DNA of 64,000 bases from Phorcus lineatus. Its lineage: Eukaryota > Mollusca > Gastropoda > Trochida > Trochidae. The number at the start of each line of letters is the position of its first letter. Within the stretch, counting starts at the first letter, position 1. This document shows, in pieces, positions 1 through 9,237 of the stretch. The DNA lies in assembly GCA_921293015.1 (NCBI GenBank), contig OV121087.1:3794501-3858500 (forward strand). The letters are read 5' to 3'. The notes beneath the pieces were generated by a model that saw nothing but the letters and a program-made list of their open reading frames with translations, did not search any database and had not been told where the DNA came from. A program made the translations under genes and the position numbers.

Positions 1-799
1 AACTGAAGAGCACATTTTGGCTTTGCAACCTGTGTCTAAGAGTGAAACAGTGGTTAGTTACCATGTTACGGATAGGTGAATGAGTTAAATGGTGTTTAAC
101 GTATTTTAAAAAATACAGTGACACGCATCCAAAAGAGAGTGAACAAATCAGGGACAAAGGGAAAAGACGGAAAGAAAGGCAAAGTAAGGGATAGACAGCA
201 GGTTTTAGAACGACTCAAATTTAGTCTTGATTCTACCCATGTGGACCTACAAGGAGCATCTAAGCGACGACTTGCATAGCTCTCGAGGTCACTGAACAAC
301 CACCACAACATACGGTATTGAGTGAAGTACTGGACCATGCATATGCTACGTTACCAATAGATTTTCTGTTCTTGGTGTTTTCTAAAATTGAAAGAGTCCT
401 ATCCAGGCATTTTCACGAAACCTAACTCAAAAGGGACATTCCCCTTTATGTCTACCTTTTTTATATTACACGAATCTGTTCCAATACAGTTGAATATCTT
501 ACCGATATTAATACATTGTCTTTTAGCTTTGAATAGCTGAAAAAGAATATAAAGCCTTCAAAGAAATGAAGACGTCTATCTATACGATTTTAGAAACCCA
601 ACCTCAGATGGCATTTGTGGTCGGTCATTAATCTGCGTACATTTGGGAAAAAACCTTTGCGATCAATTGTTATTCAGTGACCAGGAAGTACAGAAACAAA
701 TCAAATATGATAAAAGGCAACGTTTCGCCTGGATGAAAGTTAGTGGAGAAACCTTCCCGTCTTTTCTATGTCAACGTCTGAAACGGAACCTGCTAAACC
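1..799. other. Intron-like stretch, no feature recognised
   Basis: This lies downstream of the Ig exon on its strand and is presumably intron. Open frames at 96-338 (minus) and 643-864 (plus) show no domain and no convincing splice sites. A short sequence, GATGAAAGTTAGTGGAGA at about 732-749, recurs nearly unchanged at 860-876 beside the Ig exon donor, suggesting a small local duplication. Confidence 0.4.
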
Positions 800-805
800 T
801 TTATT
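800..805 (-). promoter_or_regulatory. Possible polyadenylation signal AATAAA
   Basis: An AATAAA hexamer on the minus strand lies about 80 bases beyond the Ig exon's donor, downstream of an in-frame stop reached by read-through. It could end an intron-retained transcript. AT-rich DNA gives such hexamers by chance, so this is weak. Confidence 0.25.
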
Positions 806-882
806 CAACAACCAACACACAAACTGTTAACATATATTTGAAAGCCAATCCTGATTCCAGATGAAGGTTAGTGGAGACTCAC

Positions 883-1230
883 CTAATATGTATGCAGTTG
901 CCGTGTCCTGCACACTACCAAACAAAGTGCTCAGTTTACATGTGTAGTTGCCTGCAGCTGATTGGTTGACGCTCATAGTAGGAAGCTGGATTGCGAGAGA
1001 AGACACAAAGTCACCCAAGAAGACGCCTGTAGCCCACGGGGAACCGGATTGGAAAATCACATTCTTAGGGGAAAGAGTTCCTGATGCTATTAAAGCGTCG
1101 TTTTGGATCCAGTTGAATCCGACGATAAAGTCCCTAGGTTCCTTTGTGTAATTGCATGTAATAGTCAGCGGTTCTTGCCCAGATATTGCTGTTCCGTCAT
1201 ATGCTGTGATTGTTACTGCCATATTAGCGT
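883..1230 (-). CDS. Immunoglobulin-like domain exon (secreted/cell-surface protein)
   Basis: This 348-base exon is bounded by a TTTCAG acceptor (ending at 1231) and an AG|GTGAGT donor (after 883). It enters and leaves in phase 1, as is usual for exons carrying one extracellular Ig domain. The translation has the Ig signature in order: TITCNY with the first Cys, GFNWIQ with the core Trp, then SAAGNYTCKL with the YxC second Cys. The domain fills the exon, about 110 residues. The N-terminal partner is the signal peptide at 1656-1614. Later exons would lie left of base 1, so domain number and any membrane anchor are unknown. If the donor is ignored, the frame runs into TFIWNQDWLSNIC and stops; an AATAAA on the same strand at 805-800 could then give a short secreted isoform (inference). 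Ligand and function cannot be read from the sequence. Confidence 0.75.
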
Positions 1231-1613
1231 CTGAAAGTATGAAATTTGAAACGATAATACATTTGGCATTTAAGATTATTGAAACATATGGAGAAAAAGA
1301 ATGTCAGTCTAAGAGAAACAACCGACAGAGATTAAATCTTGGACCTATATGTCTAATTCAATGCTCAAGCACGGTGCCTCAAAACTAAAGCATCATTACA
1401 TGACCTTTGAAAAAAACAAAGATAAAAAAATGATACCCATAAAAGGAAAGAGAAAACTTCTTCATTAATACTATTCTAAAGAATTAATTCAAGGTGCACT
1501 CCGATTTTCATAATTGAGTTATCTTAAAGACAATATCCTACATAGTCATGTGCATTGAAGGGAAACATTTCGTAAGTCAAAAGCATCCGTAATAAAAGTA
1601 GAAACAAACTCAC

Positions 1614-1675
1614 CTTCAACGAGAAATAAGAGGAAGCATACTGCAATCGACCACATAACGAATAAAACTGGTAAT
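1614..1675 (-). CDS. Signal-peptide exon of an Ig-domain gene
   Basis: On the minus strand this block is preceded by a T-rich acceptor ending in CAG and followed by a consensus donor (AAG|GTGAGT at 1616-1608). The ATG is at 1656-1654, so the exon carries a short 5' UTR and 43 coding bases. They encode MWSIAVCFLLFLVE, a typical cleavable signal peptide core: one Trp, then an uninterrupted hydrophobic run. The exon ends in phase 1, which is the phase the next exon at 1230-883 needs, and the joined reading is ...LVEDANMAVTIT... This makes the product secreted or membrane-anchored. Because the block starts at an acceptor, a further 5' UTR exon should lie to its right. The splice sites are seen directly; the join is inferred. 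Confidence 0.72.
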
Positions 1676-2140
1676 CTGAAAAAAAAAGATTTAACATGCG
1701 ACAATATTTTTAAATGAATACATGACTGAGATGGACCAAGGGTTATACATGACCTTCAATGAATCCAAACCATTTTCAATTTGTAAGGATAAATGCGAAA
1801 TCGGAAAGATATATAGAGATTATTTACCTCGTGTGTTTCCGTATTATTAATAACATTTATTAGAAATAGGAATCATCAAAGGCAAGCGTAATACATATAT
1901 CGCAATCATGATATACAATATTGATGAGTAGGGAAACCTTGAGGTGAATAATCTCTGTTATACAATTATTTCTATTTTGCTTAATGTGGAGAGTTACTAA
2001 GTAGATAATGATATTCCTCAATATTTAAAAATCATATTTAATGTTAATATTATGAAGGATGTTCGTCTATACCTATACTTTGTTGACACAAAACACAAAT
2101 CTAAATGAAAATAGATAATTATGCTATAATTATGTTATAA

Positions 2141-2210
2141 CAAAAAGTGTTAATGTACAATGTGTATTATGGGCCGGAGGCCTGTTACTGACTAAAATGT
2201 CTGTCTGTCA
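2141..2210 (+). repeat. LINE 3' tail fragment with GGCC hairpin and (GTCT)n end
   Basis: The sequence carries GGGCCGGAGGCC, a short GGCC stem, then TTACTGACTAAAAT and a CTGTCTGTC run. The same layout (GGCC stem, AATAAA-like motif, short tandem repeat) ends the nearly full-length LINE at 9190-9237. It reads as the 3' end of a heavily 5'-truncated copy of a related LINE. Confidence 0.5.
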
Positions 2211-2531
2211 GATGACGACATTTTGATAAAATAAAGCTTTGAAAAGTGAATTTGAACTATATATTTAAAATCGCGATCTAGATTTGTTGAGGTAATTTCC
2301 TTTACAGCACACCAATGTGAAGGCAATATTGTCGACCACATATAGTTGTGAACTCCTGTGGCCGTATGCACATCTCAGGCGTAAGTCTTAGTCCGGGCGT
2401 AAGTATAAATTGCGCCCGAACGCAAATCTACGCCCTAATGCACATCCATGACGTTAAATAAGTTACGTCATACTTTACGTCCCAGATTTACGCCACCTAC
2501 CTAGCAGGCGTAAGCCAGGCGTAGCTTAGCA

Positions 2532-2780
2532 ATGGCGGCTGTAGTTTATCGACACCGCAGACGACACTTAAAAAGAAATCGGATATTTAGAGATCGAGCA
2601 AACCCGTTAGAAGTGTTTGACGATCTAGAACTCTATAGACGATTCAGGTTTCGAAGAATCGACATGTCCATGCAGTTAGGGACGATATAAACTACGGTGT
2701 TTACCGTAGATCCACTCTGTCACCCGAGTTGCAAGTGCTCGTCGCATTGCGATTCTATGCTACTGGTTCATTTCAGAACG
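2532..2780 (+). pseudogene. Harbinger transposase N-terminal remnant
   Basis: From ATG 2532 the frame reads MAAVVYRHRRRHLKRNRIF, then RANPLEVFDDLELYRRFRF, which resembles the basic leader and RxNPL...F..RFR motif of Harbinger nucleases. The frame stops at about 2690, but the next bases encode, in another frame, STLSPELQVLVALRFYATGS, the conserved (L)xPExQ(V)xxALRFxATGSFQ segment. One frameshift therefore lies between them. The DDE domain is absent, lost between this point and the Myb-like gene. It is not expected to be functional. Confidence 0.75.
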
Positions 2781-3249
2781 TTGTAGCGAGTGTAGCCACT
2801 GAGGTGGATGGAACCGGAGAACCAGCTGACGTCTGCGAGAGATCAAGTGCGGTGTCAGGTTGACCGGACTCGATCCCCTCCTTTATCCCAACAAGCGAAG
2901 ACGAGTCAGTTCCAATGATGTCTAGAACCCAAGACGTGTAGGTGGACTCTTTCGTTTGAGGTCCACCTCCAGTGGCCGGGTTCTTCATTGCACTTAGGTC
3001 ATGTTTTGCCCTTCTTAGAAAATCTTTCCATTTCTTTTTGAATTCGTCCACATCACGATTGACCCCGGCCGATCGAGAATTGATCACAGCTGCGATTCGT
3101 CTCCATTCTTCCTGTTTCTGCTTGTTGGTGACGGAGTTTGTCAATCGTGATTGCAGGATGTTCTTCTTTTCGCCATACATTTCCAAAAGGCACATTATTT
3201 CACCATCTGTGAAGTTTGGTTTTCTCTGCTTTCTTGAGTCCGCCATCAT
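2773..3249 (-). CDS. Harbinger-associated Myb/SANT-like DNA-binding protein
   Basis: Starting at MMADSRKQ (3249) the frame gives about 158 residues. The first 90 form a Myb/SANT-like trihelix: NFTDGEIMCLLEMY, then WRRIAAVIN, then KKWKDFLRRAKHDL, with aromatic residues spaced as in that fold. A polar S/T-rich tail ends in stop. PIF/Harbinger elements encode such a partner protein, which helps the transposase bind the termini and enter the nucleus. It faces the transposase remnant, as in the family. The open frame continues upstream to 3327, but that part lies towards the terminal repeat and looks non-coding. Intact length suggests recent decay of the parent element. Confidence 0.7.
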   Translation of the reverse strand: MMADSRKQRKPNFTDGEIMCLLEMYGEKKNILQSRLTNSVTNKQKQEEWRRIAAVINSRSAGVNRDVDEFKKKWKDFLRRAKHDLSAMKNPATGGGPQTKESTYTSWVLDIIGTDSSSLVGIKEGIESGQPDTALDLSQTSAGSPVPSTSVATLATTF

Positions 3250-3627
3250 GGATAGGTCAAGAAATACCGCGAAGTTCTTTGGCGCGTTTTCCCGGGAGTT
3301 TAAACGCACGGAATCTAATTTTAGCACGCTAACGCCTAGGCATAAAGCTTTTACGTCGGACTTAGCTGCACCGTGACTAAGACTCGGTTGTGCATGCCGC
3401 GTAAAACGAAGGCGCTGCTAAGTCTGGCGTAGCGCTTTACGCCAGGCTTAAGCTATGCCTGAGATATGCATACGGCCACTGGGACGTACATTCATTCTTT
3501 CAAAAATTCTTTCATTTTTTTCTGAATGGCACACGCGCCTCCTGAAAATCCCTTTGTTGTATCTGTCTTGTTTGATAGGCATTGTAGAAGTTGATGATAT
3601 GAACGAAAAGTATATATATTCTAATGT

Positions 3628-3702
3628 CGTTGTCAAGCCACTTGCTTGACAACAACATAAGAATCTATTTCGAAACGTCGATGTCGCTTCCACAGAATAA
3701 AG
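3628..3702 (+). repeat. Retroelement-tail motif (CGAAACGTC ... AATAAAGAAGTT)
   Basis: A perfect hairpin, GTTGTCAAGC/GCTTGACAAC with a 5-base loop, is followed by CGAAACGTCG and then AATAAAGAAGTT. The same order of motifs occurs at 4468-4542 (copy B), 44558-44744 and 61405-61505. Similar tails (TTGA..., short stem, CGAAACGTC) are known from Penelope-like elements, whose terminal repeats carry hammerhead ribozymes. The catalytic-core bases here are degenerate and the family assignment is tentative. Confidence 0.45.
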
Positions 3703-4055
3703 AAGTTACTTATGCATAAAAATTGTCCTTATCGTTTGTTTTAACTGATTTCCAGTTCATGAGCATTTATTTAATTTAAAAAATGGTTCCCTCAAAATTC
3801 CAAATGTTTAGGAATAACTTGCCAAAGTCAATTCAACACAGGAAGTATATAACTACTGGAGAGCGCCACCTAGCGGTTACACGGGTCGGACGCGTATCTG
3901 ATGTGCTCCGAGAATAGTTTTGATAAAATAAAGCTTTGAAAAGTGAATTTGAACTATATATTTAAAATCGCGATCTAGATTTGTTGAGGTAATTTCCTTT
4001 ACAGCACACCAATGTGAAGGCAATATTGTCGACCACATATAGTTGTGAACTCCTG

Positions 4056-4371
4056 TGGCCGTATGCACATCTCAGGCGTAAGTCTTAGTCCGGGCGTAAG
4101 TATAAATTGCGCCCGAGCGCAAATCTACGCCCTAATGCGCATCCATGACGTTAAATAAGTTACGTCATACTTTACGTCCCAGATTTACGCCACCTACCTA
4201 GCAGGCGTAAGCCAGGCGTAGCTTAGCAATGGCGGCTGTAGTTTATCGACACCGCAGACGACACTTAAAAAGAAATCGGATATTTAGAGATCGAGCAAAC
4301 CCGTTAGAAGTGTTTGACGATCTAGAACTCTATAGACGATTCAGGTTTCGAAGAATCGACATGTCCATGCA
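4056..4371 (+). mobile_element. Truncated Harbinger left end in duplication copy B
   Basis: This keeps the CTG flank (4053-4055), the left inverted terminal repeat and the first part of the transposase remnant, then stops at the deletion breakpoint. The right terminal repeat and the Myb-like gene are gone, so it is immobile. Confidence 0.85.
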
Positions 4372-4467
4372 CACGCGCCTCCTGAAAATCCCTTTGTTGT
4401 ATCTGTCTTGTTTGATAGGCATTGTAGAAGTTGATGATATGAACGAAAAGTATATATATTCTAATGT

Positions 4468-4542
4468 CGTTGTCAAGCCACTTGCTTGACAACAACATAA
4501 GAATCTATTTCGAAACGTCGATGTCGCTTCCACAGAATAAAG
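4468..4542 (+). repeat. Retroelement-tail motif, copy within duplication B
   Basis: This is identical to the motif at 3628-3702 because it lies in the duplicated unit. Confidence 0.45.
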
Positions 4543-4865
4543 AAGTTACTTATGCATAAAAATTGTCCTTATCGTTTGTTTTAACTGATTTCCAGTTCAT
4601 GAGCATTTATTTAATTTAAAAAATGGTTCCCTCAAAATTCCAAATGTTTAGGAATAACTTGCCAAAGTCAATTCAACACAGGAAGTATATAACTACTGGA
4701 GAGCGCCACCTAGCGGTTACACGGGTCGGACGCGTATCTGATGTGCTCCGAGAATAGTTACAAAAAGTCACAAAAACGTAAGTCTCGCCTCGGAATTTCA
4801 ACTTCAACACATATAAAAGTGTATATCTCTACTATGGGATGTGATACCGAGACATTTCGAGCTTT

Positions 4866-5561
4866 ATGTCTGTAAGAGCGAGACGAGCAACCATCAGTGT
4901 ACTCGGACTGCACGTGCCCACGGGACTCAGACTCTGTCTTCACCTGGCTCTGGTCTGTTCACTGCTCCTCGTACTCTCCAACGATGTCGAGTCGAACCCG
5001 GTACCACGAAGACAAACTACACTTGAAGGTGATGTTTGTGAATCCGAAATGTTAAAAGAAATTAGAGATATGAGAAGAGAAACAAAATCTAATTTTGAGA
5101 AAATTTTCGGCCAAATAACTCAACTTGAACATGACGTTGATAAACTCACAGAAGAAAATAAAGAACTGAAAACTACTGTGAAACGCTTAACAAACAAAAT
5201 TGAATATCTAGACAATACCTCAAGACAAAACAACATCATAATGTACAACATCGATGAGACACCAGGCGAGAAGAACGATGACTTCACAGAGAAAGTACTA
5301 CACGTAATCAAGAATAATATGAATATCACGGATATAGAAGAGTTTGACCGCGTTGTTTGCCTTCCGTCGAAAACACGTGGTGCGAGACCAGTGTTAGTCA
5401 GCTGTCTCAACTACAGACGCAGGACCAGGATCTTACAGTCGGCCAAACTCCTTAAAGGACAAGGTATTTCTATTTCACAGGATTTCTCAGAAAAAGTGCG
5501 ATCTGTTAGACAGAAACTAAAGGGATTCATGACAAAGGCCAGGAGTGAAGGTAAATTATAA
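4866..5561 (+). CDS. LINE ORF1 protein with signal/2A leader and coiled coil
   Basis: 231 residues. Residues 21-38 (LRLCLHLALVCSLLLVLS) form a hydrophobic signal-like segment running straight into NDVESNPVPRR. DVESNPVP (residues 40-47, bases 4983-5006) is the 2A consensus DxExNPGP with Val for Gly (GTA at 5001-5003). 2A peptides make the ribosome skip the final Gly-Pro bond; the change should abolish that here. Residues about 59-125 are a heptad-rich coiled coil. From NIIMYNI (about 130) to RPVLVSC and ILQSAKLLKGQGISISQDFS lies a part resembling the RRM and C-terminal domains of L1 ORF1p, an RNA-binding chaperone. The usual tail seems to continue in another frame after the stop (LQIENKLFRLND..., about 5567-5659), so a single-base frameshift has probably removed about 35 codons. 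Confidence 0.78.
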   Translation: MSVRARRATISVLGLHVPTGLRLCLHLALVCSLLLVLSNDVESNPVPRRQTTLEGDVCESEMLKEIRDMRRETKSNFEKIFGQITQLEHDVDKLTEENKELKTTVKRLTNKIEYLDNTSRQNNIIMYNIDETPGEKNDDFTEKVLHVIKNNMNITDIEEFDRVVCLPSKTRGARPVLVSCLNYRRRTRILQSAKLLKGQGISISQDFSEKVRSVRQKLKGFMTKARSEGKL

Positions 5562-5688
5562 ACTCCAAATCGAAAACAAACTGTTTAGGCTTAACGATAC
5601 TGAGAATAATTTAGTTTTGTTAAAAACATTTCCTGCGCGATCTTCAGGAACTGTCTCCAACAGATAGGGGCGTGGCCAAGGCCCGCAT

Positions 5689-8600
5689 GTGATGGATACA
5701 CCATTGACTGCTGTTCTGTGGAATGTAGAAGGTCTAAAGAATAAAATTTGTAAGGAACATATCGCTAACGTTTTGAAGAAATTCACCTTTATATCTCTTG
5801 TTGAAACATGGTCGGATGAAGATGAGGAGCTTACCTTTCATGGATATACTGTGTTTAGAAAATGTAGACAAAAACATGTTAATGCCCTTAGGAATTCCGG
5901 CGGAATAATTGTGTTAATCTCTGACAATATATCCAAATATGTGTCATCAATACCAACTGTTAGTAACAACATATTATGGTTACGTGCGCGTACCTCATCA
6001 TTATTAAACACTTTTCATCGGTGTTGTTTACTATTCTCCTGCAAGTTCAAGCGCTCATGCTGATGAACCTATTTTAACTATTTTGGAAAATGATGTTACA
6101 AAATTTAGATCAGATGATCCAGACTGTCGAATAATACTTCAAGGTGACTTTAATGCACGTACCGGGGACGGGCGTTTTACTGATTATATTGTAAATGATG
6201 ACCCAAAGTATCTTCCGATTGATGATGACCTACATTATGTTACTGACGACGACATCGAACCACGTGCGTCACGTGACCCTATCATCAACAAACGAGGTTA
6301 CGCTTTATTGAACTTTTGCAAGACATTAGACCTGAGAATATGTAACGGCCGTTTATTTCAAGACAAAGGAAACGGAAACATAACATGTTTTGCTAATAAT
6401 GGTCAAAGTATTGTCGACTATGTAATTTGTTCAGACAATTCTTATGAATTGTTTGACGACTTCAAGGTGTCAACGACAGTAGAGTCGACACATCTTCCAA
6501 TAACTTATTCTTTGTCATTGTCGACAGGATATTTAGAACATTTCCATAATATTCTTACACCTAAAATTAAATACCATTGGAACAAGGACTGTTTAGTAGA
6601 ATATCTTCATAACTGGGGTGTTTTACCAGCAGAGGTTGTGAATAATTTTAACTCCTCTATTGATAAAGGTGATATTCAAGAAGCTTCGTCAACATTCGAT
6701 ACCATTATACATTCCTGTGCTAGCTTTTGTAAATCTAACATACTGCTATCAAGTCATGTTCCAAAGGGAGACAACTGGTATGATAAAGAATGTAAAAGTG
6801 CACGTGATACCGCCAGACGCCGTCTGCGTGCATTCCAAGCAAGTAACAGCAAATGTGATAGACAACAGTACGTGGAGTCTCTGTCTCTATATAAACACTT
6901 GTGTGCAGCAAAACTTGCCTCGTCATTTACAGATTTCACTAATAAACTGACAAATGCACTTTCTTCTAAAGACAGTAGGATGTTCTGGAAAACGGTGAAA
7001 CCAAAATCATCGTCTGATTGGATGAATCACTTTAAGAATGTATTTCAAACTTCTTGTTTTTCAGATCATGATGAACGCTTTTATACATATGTCAGAAACT
7101 TTGTTGACTCGATCAGCGATAAACTTATTGATTCATCTGTGGATAATGACTATCTTGACAAAGAAATATCCTACCAAGAAATAGTTAACGCCATCCATGA
7201 AATGCATAATGGTAAGGCACCAGGACTCAGTGGCATCCCAATTGAAGTTTTTAAAAATGCCCCTCATCATTGTATTGTTTTACTAAAATCCTTATTCAAT
7301 GGCATCTACGGGTATCTATCCATCTGAGTGGACTTATGGAGTTATAATTCCTTTGTATAAGAAAGGTAAAACTGATTGCCCTGGGAATTATAGACCTATA
7401 ACACTGCTTGAGGTAACTGGAAAAATATTTTGTAAAATTATGAACAACAGGCTAAACATTTGGGCAGAAAGAGAAGACTTTTTTGTCGATGAACTAGCTG
7501 GGTTCAGACATGGATTCCAAACTCATGATAATATCTTCGTTCTTGATACTATTATCTGTAAATATCTTTCACTTTACAAGGGTCGTCTCTATTGTGCATT
7601 TATTGATTTGAAAGCTGCTTTTGACTCGGTCGACAGGTATAGTCTCTTTTATAAACTTTGGCTTGGCAATGTGAAGGGAAATACCTACAGACTATTGAAA
7701 AACATGTATCAGAATGTTAAAGCCTGTGTATCTATGAGAGAAGGTTACACGCCATTTTTCGATTGTTTATCTGGGGTTCGCCAGGGTTGCCAGTTGTCTC
7801 CCTTTCTCTTTTCCTTCTTTGTAAATGATATTGTGGAAAGTTTGTCAGCTGATGGCCAAAGAGGTATCAATCTAGACTTAATGGAGCTTTTCATCTTATT
7901 ATTTGCTGATGATATTGCAATTTTTGATTTTACAGTTAGAGGTCTACAAAAGAGGCTTGATAAGTTAGTTTCTTATTGTGACAAATGGAGACTGAATATT
8001 AATATTGAGAAAAGTAAAGTTATCGTCTTTAGAAAGGCTGGTCGACTTAGACATTATAAAACTTTCCGTTTGAATGGTGAAGTGATTGAAATTGTTCCAT
8101 CTTATAAATACTTGGGTGTCCATTTTTCTTCCTCTGGATCATGGTATATAACACAGAAAACTTTGGCTGAACAGGCAATGAAAGTATTAAATATCCTTAA
8201 ATCATCGGTAAGGAATTTTTATAGTCTTCCGATAAAGGTTCTGCTCCATATATTTGACGTCAAAGTTCTGCCATTGCTACTTTATGGAAGTGAGATCTGG
8301 GGCTTTCATCAATCGCCATCTGTGTTGAATGTGCATGAAAGGTTCTGTAAACAGATTTTAGGTCTTTCTAGAAATACGCCGAACATCGCGGCGCTTGCTG
8401 AACTTGGTCGCTATTCATTAAAGGTAAATCAGTATGTCAAAATCATTAAATATTGGGTTCGACTTTTGTCTCAAACTGAAAACACAATATTAAAAAAGGT
8501 GTATAATTATCAGTATGGTCTGGCTGAAAAGGGTTTAGATTGTTGGGCTTTTAAAGTGAAATCACTTTTGTCTACTTACGGGTTTGGTAATGTGTGGCAA

Positions 8601-9116
8601 AATCAACGTATCGGAAACATTTCGACGTTTGTAGAATTGTTCAAGCAACGATGTATAGACATAGACAATCAGTTATTCTCATCGGACATTAATTTGGTCT
8701 CAAAACTGGATTTTTATCGTAGGGTAAAAACATTTATAGAGTTTGAGTTTTATATTAGTAGTGTCAGTGTGAGACAGTTTCGTATTTTTCTTAGTAGGTT
8801 TCGCTGCTCTAATCACAATTTGATGATAGAATACGGAAGATATATAGGTCTTAAAAGGGACGATCGCCTTTGCCCGCTCTGTATTATACCTTATATTGAA
8901 AACGAATACCATTTTTGTTTAGTATGCCCTTTTTATAAGAAATTAAGAAATGATATTCTTCCAGAATATTTCAATACATATCCTTCAGAATTAAAGCTAG
9001 CCCAAATATTTACATCAAAGAATATTCTTGTTATCAACTGCCTCGCAAAATACTTATTTCTTGCTATGAAAAAAAGAAATAGATTTCTGTCAATTGTTAC
9101 AACAAAAACTATCTAA
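5689..9116 (+). pseudogene. LINE ORF2: APE endonuclease + reverse transcriptase
   Basis: Reading from MDTPLTAVLWNVEGLKNK, the N-terminal third is an apurinic-type endonuclease: WNVEGL at the start, VETWSD, then FIGVVYYSPA and LQGDFNARTGD (6139-6171). The reverse transcriptase follows: NYRPITLLEV, FIDLKAAFDSV (motif A), GVRQGCQLSPFLFSFF (motif B), FADDIAIF (motif C), KYLGVHF and LLYGSEIWGF. The C-terminus carries LCPLC...EYHFCLVC, a CCHC-like knuckle. Two frameshifts, one near 5995-6015 and one near 7300-7325, split it into three frames; otherwise the length (about 1140 codons) is normal. It would nick target DNA and prime cDNA synthesis. The second LINE at 21.7-23.4 kb is clearly related. Confidence 0.88.
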
Positions 9117-9237
9117 CTAGTTGACATCGATGTGTTGATAATGCTCCACGGTGCTCTCATGTATACCAAAATGCTGTATGACCTCATGTATAATGGGCCT
9201 GTGGCCCCTTTACTGAATAAAATCTCTCTCTCACTAT

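Larger units (their letters stand above)
2359..3478 (+). mobile_element. PIF/Harbinger DNA transposon, internally deleted
   Basis: The 1120-base element starts TGGCCGTATGCACATCTCAG. Its right end reads, reversed, TGGCCGTATGCATATCTCAG, so the first 20 bases of the inverted repeats differ once. Both ends are flanked by CTG (2356-2358 and 3479-3481), a 3-bp target duplication; CWG-type duplications are known for animal Harbingers, for example in zebrafish. Inside are both hallmarks of the superfamily: a remnant of the transposase N-terminus on the plus strand (2532-2780) and a Myb/SANT-like protein on the minus strand (2773-3249). The catalytic part of the transposase is missing, so the copy is non-autonomous. 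Subterminal sequence is rich in GGCGTAAG/CTTACGCC-like motifs in both orientations, probable protein-binding sites. Confidence 0.85.
2221..3917 (+). repeat. Tandem duplication, copy A (full, contains Harbinger)
   Basis: This 1697-base unit starts at TTTTGATAAAATAAAG and is followed head to tail by copy B at 3918-4757. The copies match almost base for base outside one deletion in B; the only differences I saw are two single-base changes (about 2430 vs 4118 and 2441 vs 4139). That implies a very recent event. The unit includes flanking DNA on both sides of the Harbinger element, so the duplication is not transposition. Confidence 0.85.
3918..4757 (+). repeat. Tandem duplication, copy B (857-base internal deletion)
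   Basis: This 840-base second copy of the unit at 2221-3917 lacks the equivalent of 2675-3531. The breakpoint at 4371 shares GCA with both parental edges, consistent with microhomology-mediated deletion. The deletion fuses the N-terminal transposase remnant to flanking DNA and creates an accidental 86-codon frame (4229-4489) that should not be called a gene. The LINE begins directly after this copy. Confidence 0.85.
4758..9237 (+). mobile_element. Near-complete non-LTR retrotransposon (LINE), CR1/L2 group
   Basis: About 4.5 kb: a roughly 100-base 5' UTR, ORF1 (4866-5561), ORF2 (5689-9116) and a short 3' UTR. It ends with a GGGCCTGTGGCCC hairpin, GAATAAAA and a (TC)n run instead of poly(A). 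An APE-type endonuclease, a FADD reverse transcriptase and a C-terminal CPLC...HFCLVC knuckle place it in the CR1/L2/Jockey assemblage; CR1/L2-like is my best guess. Its 5' end is uncertain: it starts at or very near the end of duplication copy B, and no target duplication is visible. ORF1 has one frameshift and ORF2 two, so this copy is dead but young. Confidence 0.88.

Noticed and set aside
96-338. 80-codon minus-strand frame as the next Ig exon
   Set aside because: It lacks the Cys/Trp/YxC pattern, the required phase 1 and a convincing acceptor.
3448-3693. 81-codon minus-strand frame (and its copy at 4330-4533)
   Set aside because: It lies across the Harbinger right end and the retroelement-tail repeat; identity between copies is due to the recent duplication, not coding constraint.
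4229-4489. 86-codon plus-strand frame as a gene
   Set aside because: It is a chimera made by the deletion in duplication copy B: the transposase N-terminus fused to flanking DNA.
6660-6950. Frames overlapping LINE ORF2 in other phases
   Set aside because: Shadows of the reverse-transcriptase gene with no motif of their own.
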